Assembly (NCBI RefSeq): GCF_000522985.1
Contig: NZ_CP007129.1
Location: 186,001 to 250,000, forward strand
Direction: 5' to 3'
Length of the DNA: 64,000 nucleotides
From: Gemmatirosa kalamazoonensis
Lineage (GTDB): Bacteria > Gemmatimonadota > Gemmatimonadetes > Gemmatimonadales > Gemmatimonadaceae
Shown here piece by piece: positions 54,176 to 64,000 of this stretch. The first letter of the stretch is position 1; every line of letters begins with the position of its first letter. Under the pieces are notes generated by a model, which did no database searches, was not told the DNA's origin, and was given only the letters and a program-made list of their open reading frames with translations. The position numbers were made by a program, and so were the translations under genes.

Positions 54176-55537
54176 TCAGCGTCCGCCGGAGAAGAGGACC
54201 GACAGATAGCGCAGGTCGACCGACAGGCCGAGCGTGCCTCTGTGCTCCCACCGGAACGCGGTGGGGATCGTGGCCGCGGTGCCGGTGAACGGGGCCGCGG
54301 TGTCGACGTTCGGCGCGAGCCCGCGGATCCGCGCGTAGTCGAGCACCCAGATCACGTTCACGCCGTATAGCGCCTCGAACGACGCGCCGATGTCGAAGCG
54401 CGACATCGGATTCTTGATGCCGACGCCGATCACGGCGCCGAGGCGGTCGAGGAAGTCGCCGTCGTGGATCGGATCCCGTCCTGCGTACGGCCCCTGTCGC
54501 GTGAAGTCCAGGCGCCCGAGCAGCTGCGGGAAGTACTTCAGCACCGCGTACAGCTCCAGCGCCGCGACGTACTCCGGGCCGCTGTTCGTCGGTCCCTGAT
54601 CGTAGATGAACTGCTTCGTCGGGTCGGCCTGATCGGCGCGCAGCGCGAAGCTCGCGTCGTGGAGCTTGGACAGCAGAATGCCCGCGTGGAGCGTCGCGCG
54701 ATAGCGGTCGTACTGGTTGAGCGGGTACTTCTGCGCGACCGCGGGCGTCGGCTCGGCGACGACGACCTCGACGTCGACGGGGGTGTTGAAGCAGGTGCGC
54801 GGCAGGAACTTCTGGATCGTGTACTCGTTGGCCGCGAGCGTACGGGCGACGACGTCCGGAAACTTGTCGGAGCCCTGAAGGACGTTAGGCGCGGCGTTCT
54901 GCAACGCGCACGGCTCGAACTGCGCGCGGAGCCAGGAATCGGGTCGCGTCGTGAACACGCCGACGAAGATGGGATCACCGACGACGCCGTAGTCCCGGTT
55001 GTAGTAGCACACGCCGCCGCCCGGCTCCGCGCCGTCGAGGAACACGATCTCGGTGAAGCTGCCGCCGCGGCCGCGATGCGCCGTCTCGATCTCACCCTTC
55101 CACCGCTCGCCCGCGTTGAAGCAGTCGTCGAGGGTGCTACCGCGTCGCGCCGGTTGCGGCGGCGCCGGAACGCTGGCGACACCTGCGATGGCGACGACGT
55201 AGGGTCGACGGCAGATGGCCCCGTTCGCCGCGTCGAACTCGAGGATGCCACCGGAGATCTGACCGCGCTGCAATGTGACGAGCGCGGGAGCGTCGACGGT
55301 CCACGCGCCGTCCTTGACGCTGCCGACCGGCGTCGCCGTCTCCCGCCCGTTCACCGCCGTGACCAGCAGGACCTGCGTGGTCCCATTCGGCAGCGCACCG
55401 GCGACACGGCCGACATCGTGGAGCTCCACTCGGCCGTCGTTTGCCGTGAAGCACTGCGCGCGGCCCGTGCGTGCCAGGCACAGCAGGGCAGCGCCGAACA
55501 GGCACGCGGACCGCCCGAGAGGCGAGAGTGCGAACAT
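54176..55537 (-). CDS. exported protein of unknown function, upstream of CHAT gene
   Basis: A 453-residue protein with signal peptide (about residues 1-27, ending TGRAQ). The N-terminal part has beta-rich sequence with Cys pairs (RAQCF, AICRRP, DDCFNAGE, GVCYYN). The C-terminal half repeats amphipathic strands (YRATLHAGILLSKLHDASFAL, FDIGASFEALYGVNVIWVLD) and ends LSVDLRYLSVLFSGGR, which may mark an outer-membrane barrel. Its stop TGA abuts the GTG of the CHAT gene, so the two are cotranscribed and coupled. No family is recognised. Confidence 0.7.
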   Translation of the reverse strand: MFALSPLGRSACLFGAALLCLARTGRAQCFTANDGRVELHDVGRVAGALPNGTTQVLLVTAVNGRETATPVGSVKDGAWTVDAPALVTLQRGQISGGILEFDAANGAICRRPYVVAIAGVASVPAPPQPARRGSTLDDCFNAGERWKGEIETAHRGRGGSFTEIVFLDGAEPGGGVCYYNRDYGVVGDPIFVGVFTTRPDSWLRAQFEPCALQNAAPNVLQGSDKFPDVVARTLAANEYTIQKFLPRTCFNTPVDVEVVVAEPTPAVAQKYPLNQYDRYRATLHAGILLSKLHDASFALRADQADPTKQFIYDQGPTNSGPEYVAALELYAVLKYFPQLLGRLDFTRQGPYAGRDPIHDGDFLDRLGAVIGVGIKNPMSRFDIGASFEALYGVNVIWVLDYARIRGLAPNVDTAAPFTGTAATIPTAFRWEHRGTLGLSVDLRYLSVLFSGGR

Positions 55538-55677
55538 GCCTCGTCACCATGCGTCGAGGAGGGCGCCGCGGGTGCAGCGCCGTCATGGTGGAATGGACGG
55601 CCGGCGTCGGCCGATTTCCCGCGGGGACTACCCTACACCCGCCCTCGGCGCACGCAAGACGAGGCCGGAACGGCGGC

Positions 55678-56451
55678 TCACGACACCGGCGGCTTCCGAT
55701 CGTCCATCGGCACGAAGTTCGACAGGAAGATCCGCTCCTCCGGCGTGAGCGAGTCGACCCCCTGCGCGCTGATCTTGTCGAGGATCCGATCGACCTCGGC
55801 GCGGTTCACCTCGTGGATCGACGAGCGGTCGATCGACCGGAAGTCCGTGCCGGCCGGGACGCGCGGCGCGCCCTTCGCCACCTGACGGCGGAATGCGCCA
55901 CGCGCGCGGCGCTCGGCGCGCTGGATCCACACCAGGTAGAGGAACGCACCCGCGTAGCCGCCGAGGTGCGCGAAGTGCGCGATGCCGCCGCCGCCGGAGA
56001 AGCCGCTCCACAGCGAGAGCACCGTCGTGATGATCACCAGCAGCCGCGCCGGCACCGGGATCACGCCGTAGATGTAGATCAGCTCGTGCGGCCAGAAGTA
56101 CGCGAACGCGAGCATCACGCCGAACACGCCGGCCGACGCGCCGATGATCGGCGCCGGCGAGAGCACGAGCGACAGCAACGCGCCGCTCACGCCGCTCAGG
56201 AAGTAGAGGATCGTGAAGCGCCGCGTCCCCAGGCGCGCCTCCACGCGCGGGCCAAAGAAGTACAGCCCGAGCATGTTGAACAGGATGTGCGTCACCCCCG
56301 CGTGGAAGAACATGTACGTCACCATCGTCCACGGGTGCGTGAGCACGTCGCCGGGATAGAAGATGAACGCGTTCTCGATCCCCCGCAGCGTGAACTGCAG
56401 GAAGAACGCGGCGACGGTGGCGATGAGGATCGTGCGCGTGGCGGGAGTCAC
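55678..56451 (-). CDS. rhomboid family intramembrane serine protease
   Basis: A 257-residue rhomboid protease with six TM helices. The family elements are FFHAGVTHILFNMLGLYFFGPRVE, the catalytic Ser in GASAGVFG (about residue 106) and the catalytic His in IAHFAHLGGYAGAFLY (about residue 155). A cytoplasmic C-terminal tail follows. I chose GTG at 56451; an ATG at 56532 in the same frame would add 27 residues and overlap the divergent panE start. Substrates unknown. Confidence 0.85.
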   Translation of the reverse strand: MTPATRTILIATVAAFFLQFTLRGIENAFIFYPGDVLTHPWTMVTYMFFHAGVTHILFNMLGLYFFGPRVEARLGTRRFTILYFLSGVSGALLSLVLSPAPIIGASAGVFGVMLAFAYFWPHELIYIYGVIPVPARLLVIITTVLSLWSGFSGGGGIAHFAHLGGYAGAFLYLVWIQRAERRARGAFRRQVAKGAPRVPAGTDFRSIDRSSIHEVNRAEVDRILDKISAQGVDSLTPEERIFLSNFVPMDDRKPPVS

Positions 56452-56530
56452 GGCAGGCGGATGCGTCTCTCGGGTGAGTCGGCGGCCTCCTGAAACATAG
56501 CTTACGGGCGTCGGCGGCCCCGGAGGGCGC

Positions 56531-57469
56531 ATGCGGTTCGCGGTGGTGGGCGTGGGAGGCATCGGCGGGTACTTCGGCGGGCGGCTCGCGCTCGCCGGGG
56601 AGGACGTCGCGTTCGTGGCGCGCGGCGCCCACCTCGCGGCGCTGCGCGAGCGGGGGCTCGCCGTGGAGAGCGTGCGCGGCGACTTCGCGCTCCCGAGCGT
56701 GATGGCGACCGATGATCCGGTGGCCGTGGGGCCGGTGGACGTCGTCCTGGTCGGCGTGAAGACGTGGCAGTTAGGCGACGTCGCGGCGACGATGGGGCCG
56801 ATGCTCGGCCCGGAGACGGTCGTCATCCCGTTCCAGAACGGCGTCGAGGCGGCCGACGTGCTCGGCGCGACGGTAGGACGGCAGCGCGTGCTGCTCGGCA
56901 CCGCGCGCATCTTCAGCTTCATCGACGGTCCGGGGCGCATCCGCCACCTCGGCGGGCCGGCGTCGCTCGCGTTCGGCGAGACGGACGGCGGATCGAGCCC
57001 GCGCGTGGAGCGGATCCGCGCCGCGATGGAGCGCGCCGGCATCACCGTCGAGCGGCCGGCCGACATGCGCGTCGAGCTGTGGGAGAAGTTCCTGTTCGTC
57101 GTCTCGTTAGGCGGTGTGGGCGCGGTGGCGCGCGTGCCCGTCGGCGTGCTGCGCGCCGTGCCCGAGACGCGCGCGCTGCTGCGCCGCGCGATGACGGAGA
57201 TCGGCGAGGTGGCGCGCGCGAGCGGCGTGACGCTGCCCGGCGATGCGATCGACCGCGCGATGACGTTCGTCGACGCGCAGCCGGCGGGCGCGACCACGTC
57301 GCTGCAGCGGGACCTCGCGGACGGCCGGCCGTCGGAGCTCGAGGCGTGGAACGGCGCGGTGGTGCGACTCGGCGCGCGCGCCGGCGTCGCGACGCCGCTG
57401 CACGAGTTCCTGTATCACGCGCTGCTGCCGACCGAGCTGCGGTCGCGCGGCGAGCTCGGGACGGGATGA
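56531..57469 (+). CDS. panE: 2-dehydropantoate 2-reductase-like protein
   Basis: A 312-residue NADPH-dependent ketopantoate reductase family protein, for the pantothenate route to CoA. The Rossmann motif is [16 protein letters not shown], followed by [23 protein letters not shown], the active-site Lys in [14 protein letters not shown], and [28 protein letters not shown] with the conserved Glu. Family members also include other ketoacid reductases, so the symbol is likely but not proven. Ketopantoate derives from the valine precursor made by the ilv operon 400 bases downstream. Confidence 0.85.
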   Translation: MRFAVVGVGGIGGYFGGRLALAGEDVAFVARGAHLAALRERGLAVESVRGDFALPSVMATDDPVAVGPVDVVLVGVKTWQLGDVAATMGPMLGPETVVIPFQNGVEAADVLGATVGRQRVLLGTARIFSFIDGPGRIRHLGGPASLAFGETDGGSSPRVERIRAAMERAGITVERPADMRVELWEKFLFVVSLGGVGAVARVPVGVLRAVPETRALLRRAMTEIGEVARASGVTLPGDAIDRAMTFVDAQPAGATTSLQRDLADGRPSELEAWNGAVVRLGARAGVATPLHEFLYHALLPTELRSRGELGTG

Positions 57470-57489
57470 CACGACCTGGTGCTGTGTGT

Positions 57490-57564
57490 TTGGACAGGAT
57501 GAACAGGACGGACAGGATGAGAACCCACAACAAGGCAGTTTTGTCTGGTTCTCATCCTGTCCGT
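57490..57564. repeat. 18-bp perfect inverted repeat with tandem units (family H)
   Basis: ACGGACAGGATGAGAACC (57508-57525) pairs perfectly with 57547-57564 across 21 bases. The left arm also has a second GGACAGGATGA unit just upstream, without a full partner. The element follows the panE stop and may terminate it; its loop is A-rich and the T run TTTTGTC lies in the loop rather than after the stem. Confidence 0.85.
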
Positions 57565-57600
57565 TCTCTCCGTACAATCGTGAAACAAATTCCCGGGGGC

Positions 57601-57630
57601 TTGCACGACGTGGCCCCCCGGTCCTAAGAT
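57601..57630 (+). promoter_or_regulatory. sigma70-like promoter of the ilv operon
   Basis: TTGCAC (57601-57606) and TAAGAT (57625-57630) are separated by 18 bases, matching a sigma70-type -35/-10 pair. Transcription would start around 57636-57638, at or next to the GTG of the leader peptide, so that mRNA could be leaderless. Confidence 0.55.
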
Positions 57631-57636
57631 GGCGGC

Positions 57637-57732
57637 GTGACGCTCGCCGCCCTCGCCCTCATTACGCTCGTCGTACTCTCCGTAACGCTCGTTGCGGAGC
57701 TTATCGGCATGCGAGAGGGCGAACCGGCGTAG
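57637..57732 (+). CDS. branched-chain amino-acid leader peptide (attenuator)
   Basis: A 31-codon reading frame from GTG to TAG. Thirteen of its residues after the start are Leu, Val or Ile (seven Leu, four Val, two Ile), including two runs rich in [10 protein letters not shown] and VTLVAELI. It stands about 130 bases before ilvD and is followed by two hairpins, the second a terminator. This is the layout of ilv attenuators in other bacteria: ribosome stalling at BCAA codons would favour the first hairpin. No Shine-Dalgarno sequence is seen, which fits a leaderless start. Confidence 0.72.
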   Translation: MTLAALALITLVVLSVTLVAELIGMREGEPA

Positions 57733-57744
57733 CACACCGACGAC

Positions 57745-57775
57745 CGCGTCCCCTCTCGAGACGGGAGGGGACGCG
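57745..57775 (+). promoter_or_regulatory. candidate upstream hairpin of the ilv attenuator
   Basis: CGCGTCCCCTC pairs perfectly with GAGGGGACGCG around a loop with CTCGAGA. It starts 13 bases after the leader-peptide stop. In an attenuation model it is the pause or alternative structure. The pyrimidine-rich side could also compete with the terminator stem, but the exact antiterminator pairing cannot be set by eye. Confidence 0.55.
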
Positions 57776-57791
57776 AGCTTCTCGAACGAAG

Positions 57792-57830
57792 CCGCGGCCC
57801 GTCCCTCTCCGGACGGGCCGCGGTCGCTTT
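57792..57830 (+). terminator. intrinsic terminator of the ilv leader
   Basis: A perfect 13-bp stem, CCGCGGCCCGTCC (57792-57804) with its complement at 57811-57823 and a six-base loop, is followed by TCGCTTTCTCC. It lies 34 bases before the ilvD start codon, so transcription would end here unless readthrough is allowed. Confidence 0.78.
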
Positions 57831-57863
57831 CTCCCCCCATTTCGGAGAGGCGACGAGAAGCGA

Positions 57864-59593
57864 ATGCGATCGGACACGATCAAGCGCGGGCTCCAGCGGG
57901 CGCCGCACCGCAGCCTGCTGCGCGCCACCGGCCAGATCCGCGACGCCGCGGACTGGGACAAGCCGTTCGTCGCCGTCTGCAACTCGTACGTCGACATCGT
58001 CCCCGGCCACGTCCACCTGCAGGCGTTCGGCAAGGTGGTGAAGGACGCCGTGCGCGCCGCCGGCGGCGTGCCGTTCGAGTTCAACACGATCGGCGTCGAC
58101 GACGGGATCGTCATGGGCCACGACGGCATGCACTACTCGCTCCCGTCGCGCGAGCTCATCGCCGACGCCGTGGAGACGATGGTGCGCGCCCACTGCTTCG
58201 ACGCGCTCGTCTGCATCCCGAACTGCGACAAGATCGTGCCCGGGATGCTCATGGGTGCCGCCCGCGCGAACGTGCCCACCGTCTTCGTCTCCGGCGGGCC
58301 GATGGCCGCGGGACGCGACGCGGCGGGACAGAAGATCGACCTCATCACCGTGTTCGAGGGCGTCGGCGCGCGCGCCGCGGGACGCATCGACGACGCGCGC
58401 CTCTCGGACCTCGAGCGCAACGCGTGCCCGACGTGCGGCTCGTGCAGCGGCATGTTCACCGCGAACTCGATGAACTGTCTCTGCGAGGCGATCGGCATCG
58501 CGCTGCCGGGCAACGGGTCGATCCTCGCGACGTCGCCCGAGCGGCACGACCTCGCGCGCCAGGCCGCGCGCCGGCTCATGGCGCTCGTGCGGGACGGCGT
58601 GCGCTTCCGCGACATCGTGACCCGCGAGTCTATCGACAACGCGGTCGCGCTCGACGTCGCGATGGGCGGCTCGACGAACACGGTGCTCCACGTGCTCGCG
58701 CTCGCGCGCGAGGCCGAGGTGGACTACCCGCTCGCGCGCTTCAACGAGGTGGCCGAGCGCACGCCGCACCTCGCGAAGGTCTCGCCGGCGTGGGACGGCG
58801 ACCGGCAGTGGCACATGCAGGACGTCGGCGAGGCGGGCGGCATCCCGGCGATCCTCGCCGAGCTCGCGAAGCTCCCCGGCGCGCTGCACCTCGACGCGCC
58901 GACGGTGATGGGCACGTCGCTCGGCGCCACGCTCCAGGGCGTGACGAACGCGAACCCCGCGTGCATCCGGCCGGCGAACGACCCGCACTCGCCGCGCGGC
59001 GCGCTCGCGGTGCTCCACGGCTCGCTCGCGCCGTTAGGCGCGGTGATCAAGGTCGGCGCGGTCGACCAGCACGAGATGCGGTTCCGCGGTCCGGCGCGCG
59101 TGTTCGACGGCGAGGAGGCGGCCACGGAAGCGGCGCTCAGCGGCGGCATCGTGCCGGGCGACGTCGTGATCGTGCGCAACGAGGGGCCGCGCGGCGGACC
59201 GGGGATGCGCGAGATGCTTTCCCTCACGAGCCTCCTCAAGGGCGCGCCGCTCGGCGACAAGGTGGCGCTCGTGACCGACGGGCGCTTCTCCGGCGGCACG
59301 CGCGGGCTGTGCATCGGCCACGTGTCGCCCGAGGCGGCGGAGGGCGGCCCGATCGGGCTGCTGCGCGACGGCGACATGATCGACATCGACCTCGCCGAGC
59401 GGCGCATGGACGTGGAGCTCGACGCCGAGACGCTCGAGGCGCGCGCCGCCGACTGGGCGCCGCCGGCGCCGCGCTTCACGCGCGGATGGCTCGCCCGCTA
59501 CGCGGCCATGGTGACGAGCGCGCACACCGGTGCCGTGCTCGAGGTGCCTAACGCCAGGCCGACCGCCGCGCCGGCGCTCGCGGGGACCGTCGC

Positions 59594-59597
<4 letters not shown>
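57864..59597 (+). CDS. ilvD: dihydroxy-acid dehydratase
   Basis: A 577-residue iron-sulfur dehydratase that converts 2,3-dihydroxy-isovalerate and -methylvalerate to the 2-keto acids. The cluster ligands are in [21 protein letters not shown] and [30 protein letters not shown] and the C-terminal [20 protein letters not shown] are family hallmarks. I chose the ATG at 57864 ([18 protein letters not shown]), the usual start after GGAGAGG; the frame is open upstream through the leader. First structural gene of the ilv operon. Confidence 0.95.
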
Positions 59598-61377
<1,780 letters not shown>

Positions 61378-61381
<4 letters not shown>

Positions 61382-61779
61382 GCGCGGAAATGAGCGCCGC
61401 GCCGCGTCACACCGTCGTCGTGCGGCTCCACGACCGCCCGGGCGCGCTGTACCGCGCCATCGGCCTCATTCGTCGCCGCGGCTACAACGTCGCGAGCCTC
61501 GTCGTCGGCGCGAGCGAGCGGCCGGGGACGAGCCGCATGGTGCTCGTCGTCGAGGCGAGCGACGTCCGCCAGGTCGTGCAGCAGCTCGCGCGGCTCGTCG
61601 ACGTGCTGTCCGTGCAGGAGATCGACGCCGAGCCGGCGCACGTCGACGCGCTCGTCGAGACGATGCTCGCGTTCGATGCGGGACTCGGGACTCGGGACTC
61701 GGGACTCGAGTTCCGGAAACCAGTCCCGAGTCCCGAGTCCCGAGTCCCGACTTCCACTCTTCAGGAGACCGCCCGATGA
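61378..61779 (+). CDS. ilvN: acetolactate synthase small subunit, short, with palindrome-derived tail
   Basis: A 133-residue regulatory subunit. An ACT domain fills residues 10-85 ([48 protein letters not shown]), the valine-binding and feedback module. After [15 protein letters not shown] the usual second domain of IlvH-type subunits is missing. Residues 101-125 are encoded instead by a family D inverted repeat. The result resembles short IlvN proteins in size. The start overlaps the ilvB stop and the stop overlaps ilvC. A second ATG at codon 5 is also possible. Confidence 0.9.
61680..61750. repeat. inverted-array element at the ilvN 3' end (family D)
   Basis: Four GGGACTC units (61680-61708) face about four GAGTCCC units (61723-61750) across a short spacer containing TTCCGGAAA. 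It is entirely inside the ilvN reading frame and ends 29 bases before its stop. The unit is that of the repeat in ilvB, 1 kb away. Confidence 0.93.
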
Positions 61780-62867
61780 CGACGCTCTACTACGACGCCG
61801 ACGCCGACCTCACCCGACTCGCCGGCCGCCGGTTCGCCGTCATCGGCTACGGCAGTCAGGGGCACGCCCACGCGCTGAACCTGCGCGATTCCGGCCTCGA
61901 CGTGCGCGTCGGTCTCCCCGAGGGCTCGCGGTCGCGGCCCAACGCGGAGCGCGAGGGGCTGCGCGTGCTGACGCCGTTCGACGCCGCGGCGGAGGCCGAC
62001 TTCATCGTGCTGCTCACGCCCGACCACACGCAGCGCGCCGTGTACGAGGAGGCGATCGCGCCGAATCTCACCGCCGGCAAGACGCTGCTGTTCGCGCATG
62101 GCTTCAACGTGCGCTTCGGCGAGATCGCGCCCGACGGCGACGTCGATGTCATCCTCGTCGCGCCGAAGGCGCCGGGGCACCGCGTGCGCGAGCTGTTCGC
62201 CGAGGGGGCCGGCGTGCCGTCGCTCGTCGCCGTGCACCGCGACCGCTCCGGCGGCGCGCTCGCCGACGCGCTCGCGTACGCGAAGGGGATCGGCTCGACG
62301 CGCGCCGGCGTGCTGCAGACGACGTTCGCCGAGGAGACGGAGACGGACCTGTTCGGTGAGCAGGCGGTGCTGTGCGGCGGCGTGTCGGCGCTCGTGAAGG
62401 CGGGCTTCGAGACGCTCGTGGCGAACGGCTACCAGCCGGAGGTCGCGTACTTCGAGTGCCTGCACGAGCTGAAGCTGATCGTGGACCTCATGTACCGCGG
62501 CGGCTTGAACTACATGCGCCACTCGGTGTCCGACACCGCGGAGTACGGCGACTACGCCGCGGGCGACCGCATCGTCACGAACGCGACGCGCGCCACGATG
62601 CAGGCGCTGCTCGACGAGGTGAAGGACGGCAGCTTCGCGCGCCGCTGGATCGCGGAGAACCGCGACGGCCGCCCGACGTTCGAGGCGCGGCGCGATGCGG
62701 AGTCGCACCACGCGATCGAGGAGGTCGGCCGGCGCATGCGCCGCATGATGCCGTTCCTCGACGCGAAGGAGGTGCTGCCCGGCCAGCGCGGCGCCGCGCC
62801 GGCGCAGACGCCTAACGATTTCGCCCTGGCCGAGCCCGAGGCGGCGCTCGCCGGAGCGGGACGATGA
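61776..62867 (+). CDS. ilvC: ketol-acid reductoisomerase
   Basis: A 363-residue class I KARI, which isomerises and reduces acetolactate or acetohydroxybutyrate with NADPH and Mg2+. [21 protein letters not shown] is the nucleotide-binding motif. The C-terminal knotted domain has the metal ligands in [20 protein letters not shown] and [21 protein letters not shown]. The tail after about residue 330 is longer than usual and low in complexity. It overlaps ilvN and ilvE by four bases each. Confidence 0.95.
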   Translation: MTTLYYDADADLTRLAGRRFAVIGYGSQGHAHALNLRDSGLDVRVGLPEGSRSRPNAEREGLRVLTPFDAAAEADFIVLLTPDHTQRAVYEEAIAPNLTAGKTLLFAHGFNVRFGEIAPDGDVDVILVAPKAPGHRVRELFAEGAGVPSLVAVHRDRSGGALADALAYAKGIGSTRAGVLQTTFAEETETDLFGEQAVLCGGVSALVKAGFETLVANGYQPEVAYFECLHELKLIVDLMYRGGLNYMRHSVSDTAEYGDYAAGDRIVTNATRATMQALLDEVKDGSFARRWIAENRDGRPTFEARRDAESHHAIEEVGRRMRRMMPFLDAKEVLPGQRGAAPAQTPNDFALAEPEAALAGAGR

Positions 62868-63841
62868 GCGCCGCGAACCCCGCGACGGTGTCGCTCGCCA
62901 CGACCCCGGAGCTGATCTGGTTCAACGGGCGCCTCGTGCCGTGGGAGAAGGCCACGGTGCACGTGATGACCCACGCGCTGCACTACGGGTCGTCGGTGTT
63001 CGAGGGGATGCGCAGCTACGACACGGCGCGCGGCCCCGCGCTGTTCCGCGCCCGCGAGCACGTGCGACGCCTGCGCGACTCGGCCCGCGTCTACCGCATG
63101 GACCTGCCGTACGACGACGCGGCGCTCGTCGACGCGTGCCGCGCGGCGGTGCGCGAGAACGGGCTCACGAACGCGTACCTGCGCCCGCTCGCGTGGCGCG
63201 GCGCGGGCGCGCTGTCGGTGAGCCCCGTGCGCCACCCGGTGGAGGTGATGGTCGCCGCGCTCCCGTGGAACGTGCCGGCCGGCGACGAGTCGCTCGCGCC
63301 CGGCGCCGACGTGTGCGTCTCGTCGTGGACCCGCGCCGCGCCGAACACCATTCCCACGGGGGTGAAGGCGGGCGGCAACTACCTCTCGGGACAGCTCGTC
63401 GCGATGGAGGCCGAGCGGCTCGGCTACGCCGAAGGGATCACGCTCGACACGTCGGGCACGGTGAGCGAGGGGTCGGCGGAGAACGTGTTCCTCGTGCGCG
63501 ACGGCGTCATCGTGACGCCGCCCGCCGCGTCGTCGATCCTGGCGGGGATCACGCGCGACACCGTGCTCACGCTCGCGCGCGAGCTGGGGCTGACGGTGCG
63601 CGAGGAGCGCGTGCCCCGCGAGGCGCTCTACGCGGCCGACGAGATCTTCTTCACCGGCACCGCGGCCGAGGTGACGCCGGTGCGCTCCGTGGACGGCGTG
63701 GTGCTCGGCGATGGCGCGCGCGGGCCGGTCACGACGCTGCTGCAGCGCGCGTTCTTCGCCACCGTGCGCGGCGAGACCGAGGACCGGCGCGGGTGGCTCA
63801 CGTACGTGGCGGACGAGCTGGCGACGGAGGCGGCGGCATGA
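62864..63841 (+). CDS. ilvE: branched-chain amino-acid aminotransferase
   Basis: A 325-residue fold-type IV PLP transaminase doing the last step of Val, Leu and Ile synthesis. It reads [30 protein letters not shown] at the start, the PLP Lys region [35 protein letters not shown], and [16 protein letters not shown]. It closely follows the E. coli IlvE pattern. The start overlaps the ilvC stop, and its own stop overlaps the next frame. Confidence 0.95.
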   Translation: MSAANPATVSLATTPELIWFNGRLVPWEKATVHVMTHALHYGSSVFEGMRSYDTARGPALFRAREHVRRLRDSARVYRMDLPYDDAALVDACRAAVRENGLTNAYLRPLAWRGAGALSVSPVRHPVEVMVAALPWNVPAGDESLAPGADVCVSSWTRAAPNTIPTGVKAGGNYLSGQLVAMEAERLGYAEGITLDTSGTVSEGSAENVFLVRDGVIVTPPAASSILAGITRDTVLTLARELGLTVREERVPREALYAADEIFFTGTAAEVTPVRSVDGVVLGDGARGPVTTLLQRAFFATVRGETEDRRGWLTYVADELATEAAA

Positions 63842-64000
63842 TGCACGAGCGACACGGAGAGCATCACGGTGGCCCGCGGGAGAGCGGGCCGCCGCGCCCG
63901 CGCGAGACGACGCGGCCTAACGGCGAGCGCGGCACCGTGCGCGTCGCGGCGCCGCGCATCCCGGGGTCGCACGCGGAGCCGCCGACGCGACACGTGAAGC
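63838..64000 (+). CDS. partial gene continuing the ilv operon, unidentified
   Basis: A reading frame open to the right edge starts [16 protein letters not shown], overlapping the ilvE stop by four bases like every other junction in this operon. The visible 54 residues are His/Arg/Pro-rich, and I do not recognise a family. It may be the start of the next BCAA or leucine gene, or of an unrelated small protein. Confidence 0.5.
   Translation, partial: MMHERHGEHHGGPRESGPPRPRETTRPNGERGTVRVAAPRIPGSHAEPPTRHVK

Overview
The window is GC-rich chromosomal DNA with tight bacterial gene packing and no rRNA or tRNA gene that I could find. Several families point to the phylum Gemmatimonadota: a PadR regulator paired with an orphan MacB-like permease, Ser/Thr kinases carrying TPR tails, DUF1080 and GMC oxidoreductases with Tat signals, and DUF2911. 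A soil relative of Gemmatimonas or Gemmatirosa is my best guess; this is inference from gene content and base composition, not a phylogenetic result.

Layout. 1-11.5 kb: the end of a LigD-type phosphoesterase, then mostly secreted hydrolases (alpha/beta hydrolases, M28 peptidase, SGNH esterase, beta-lactamase-like serine hydrolase, dienelactone hydrolase) and a cupredoxin-like protein. 11.7-14.8 kb: PadR regulator plus permease. 15-23.2 kb: a probable 3-keto-glycoside oxidation locus (DUF1080 hydrolase, two tandem GMC oxidoreductases, a Tat-dependent small subunit, a sugar isomerase-like protein). 23.4-28 kb: a probable pseudokinase followed by an intact Ser/Thr kinase with TPRs. 28-30.6 kb: an amino-acid ABC importer whose binding protein and permease are fused but split by a frameshift. 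30.6-35.6 kb: ABC1/UbiB kinase, K+/H+ antiporter, two small unknowns, MTA/SAH nucleosidase. 36-44 kb: two ABC exporter half-transporters, a beta-propeller protein with its small partner gene, and a GDT1-type cation exporter. 44-48.1 kb: a Gfo/Idh/MocA protein and glpK-glpF. 48.2-55.5 kb: an accessory stretch of poorly known genes, including a TPR-CHAT protease-like gene with a frameshift and a PEP-CTERM protein. 55.7-57.5 kb: rhomboid protease and a ketopantoate reductase-like gene. 57.6-64 kb: the branched-chain amino-acid operon ilvD-ilvB-ilvN-ilvC-ilvE, with all internal junctions overlapping by 4 bases, preceded by what looks like a leader-peptide attenuator.

The most unusual feature runs through the whole window. 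At least 17 loci share one architecture with different sequences: a short unit (about 8-15 bp) repeated in tandem in one arm, and the same unit repeated in inverted orientation in the other arm, so that the locus can fold into one long hairpin. Several unit families are scattered in several copies. Most lie between genes, often touching a stop codon, but one is a perfect 37-bp inverted repeat inserted in frame inside ilvB, and another forms the C-terminus of IlvN. Separately, the heptamer GTTAGGC (either strand) occurs about 50 times, in genes and between them, and supplies most of the otherwise rare TTA codons.
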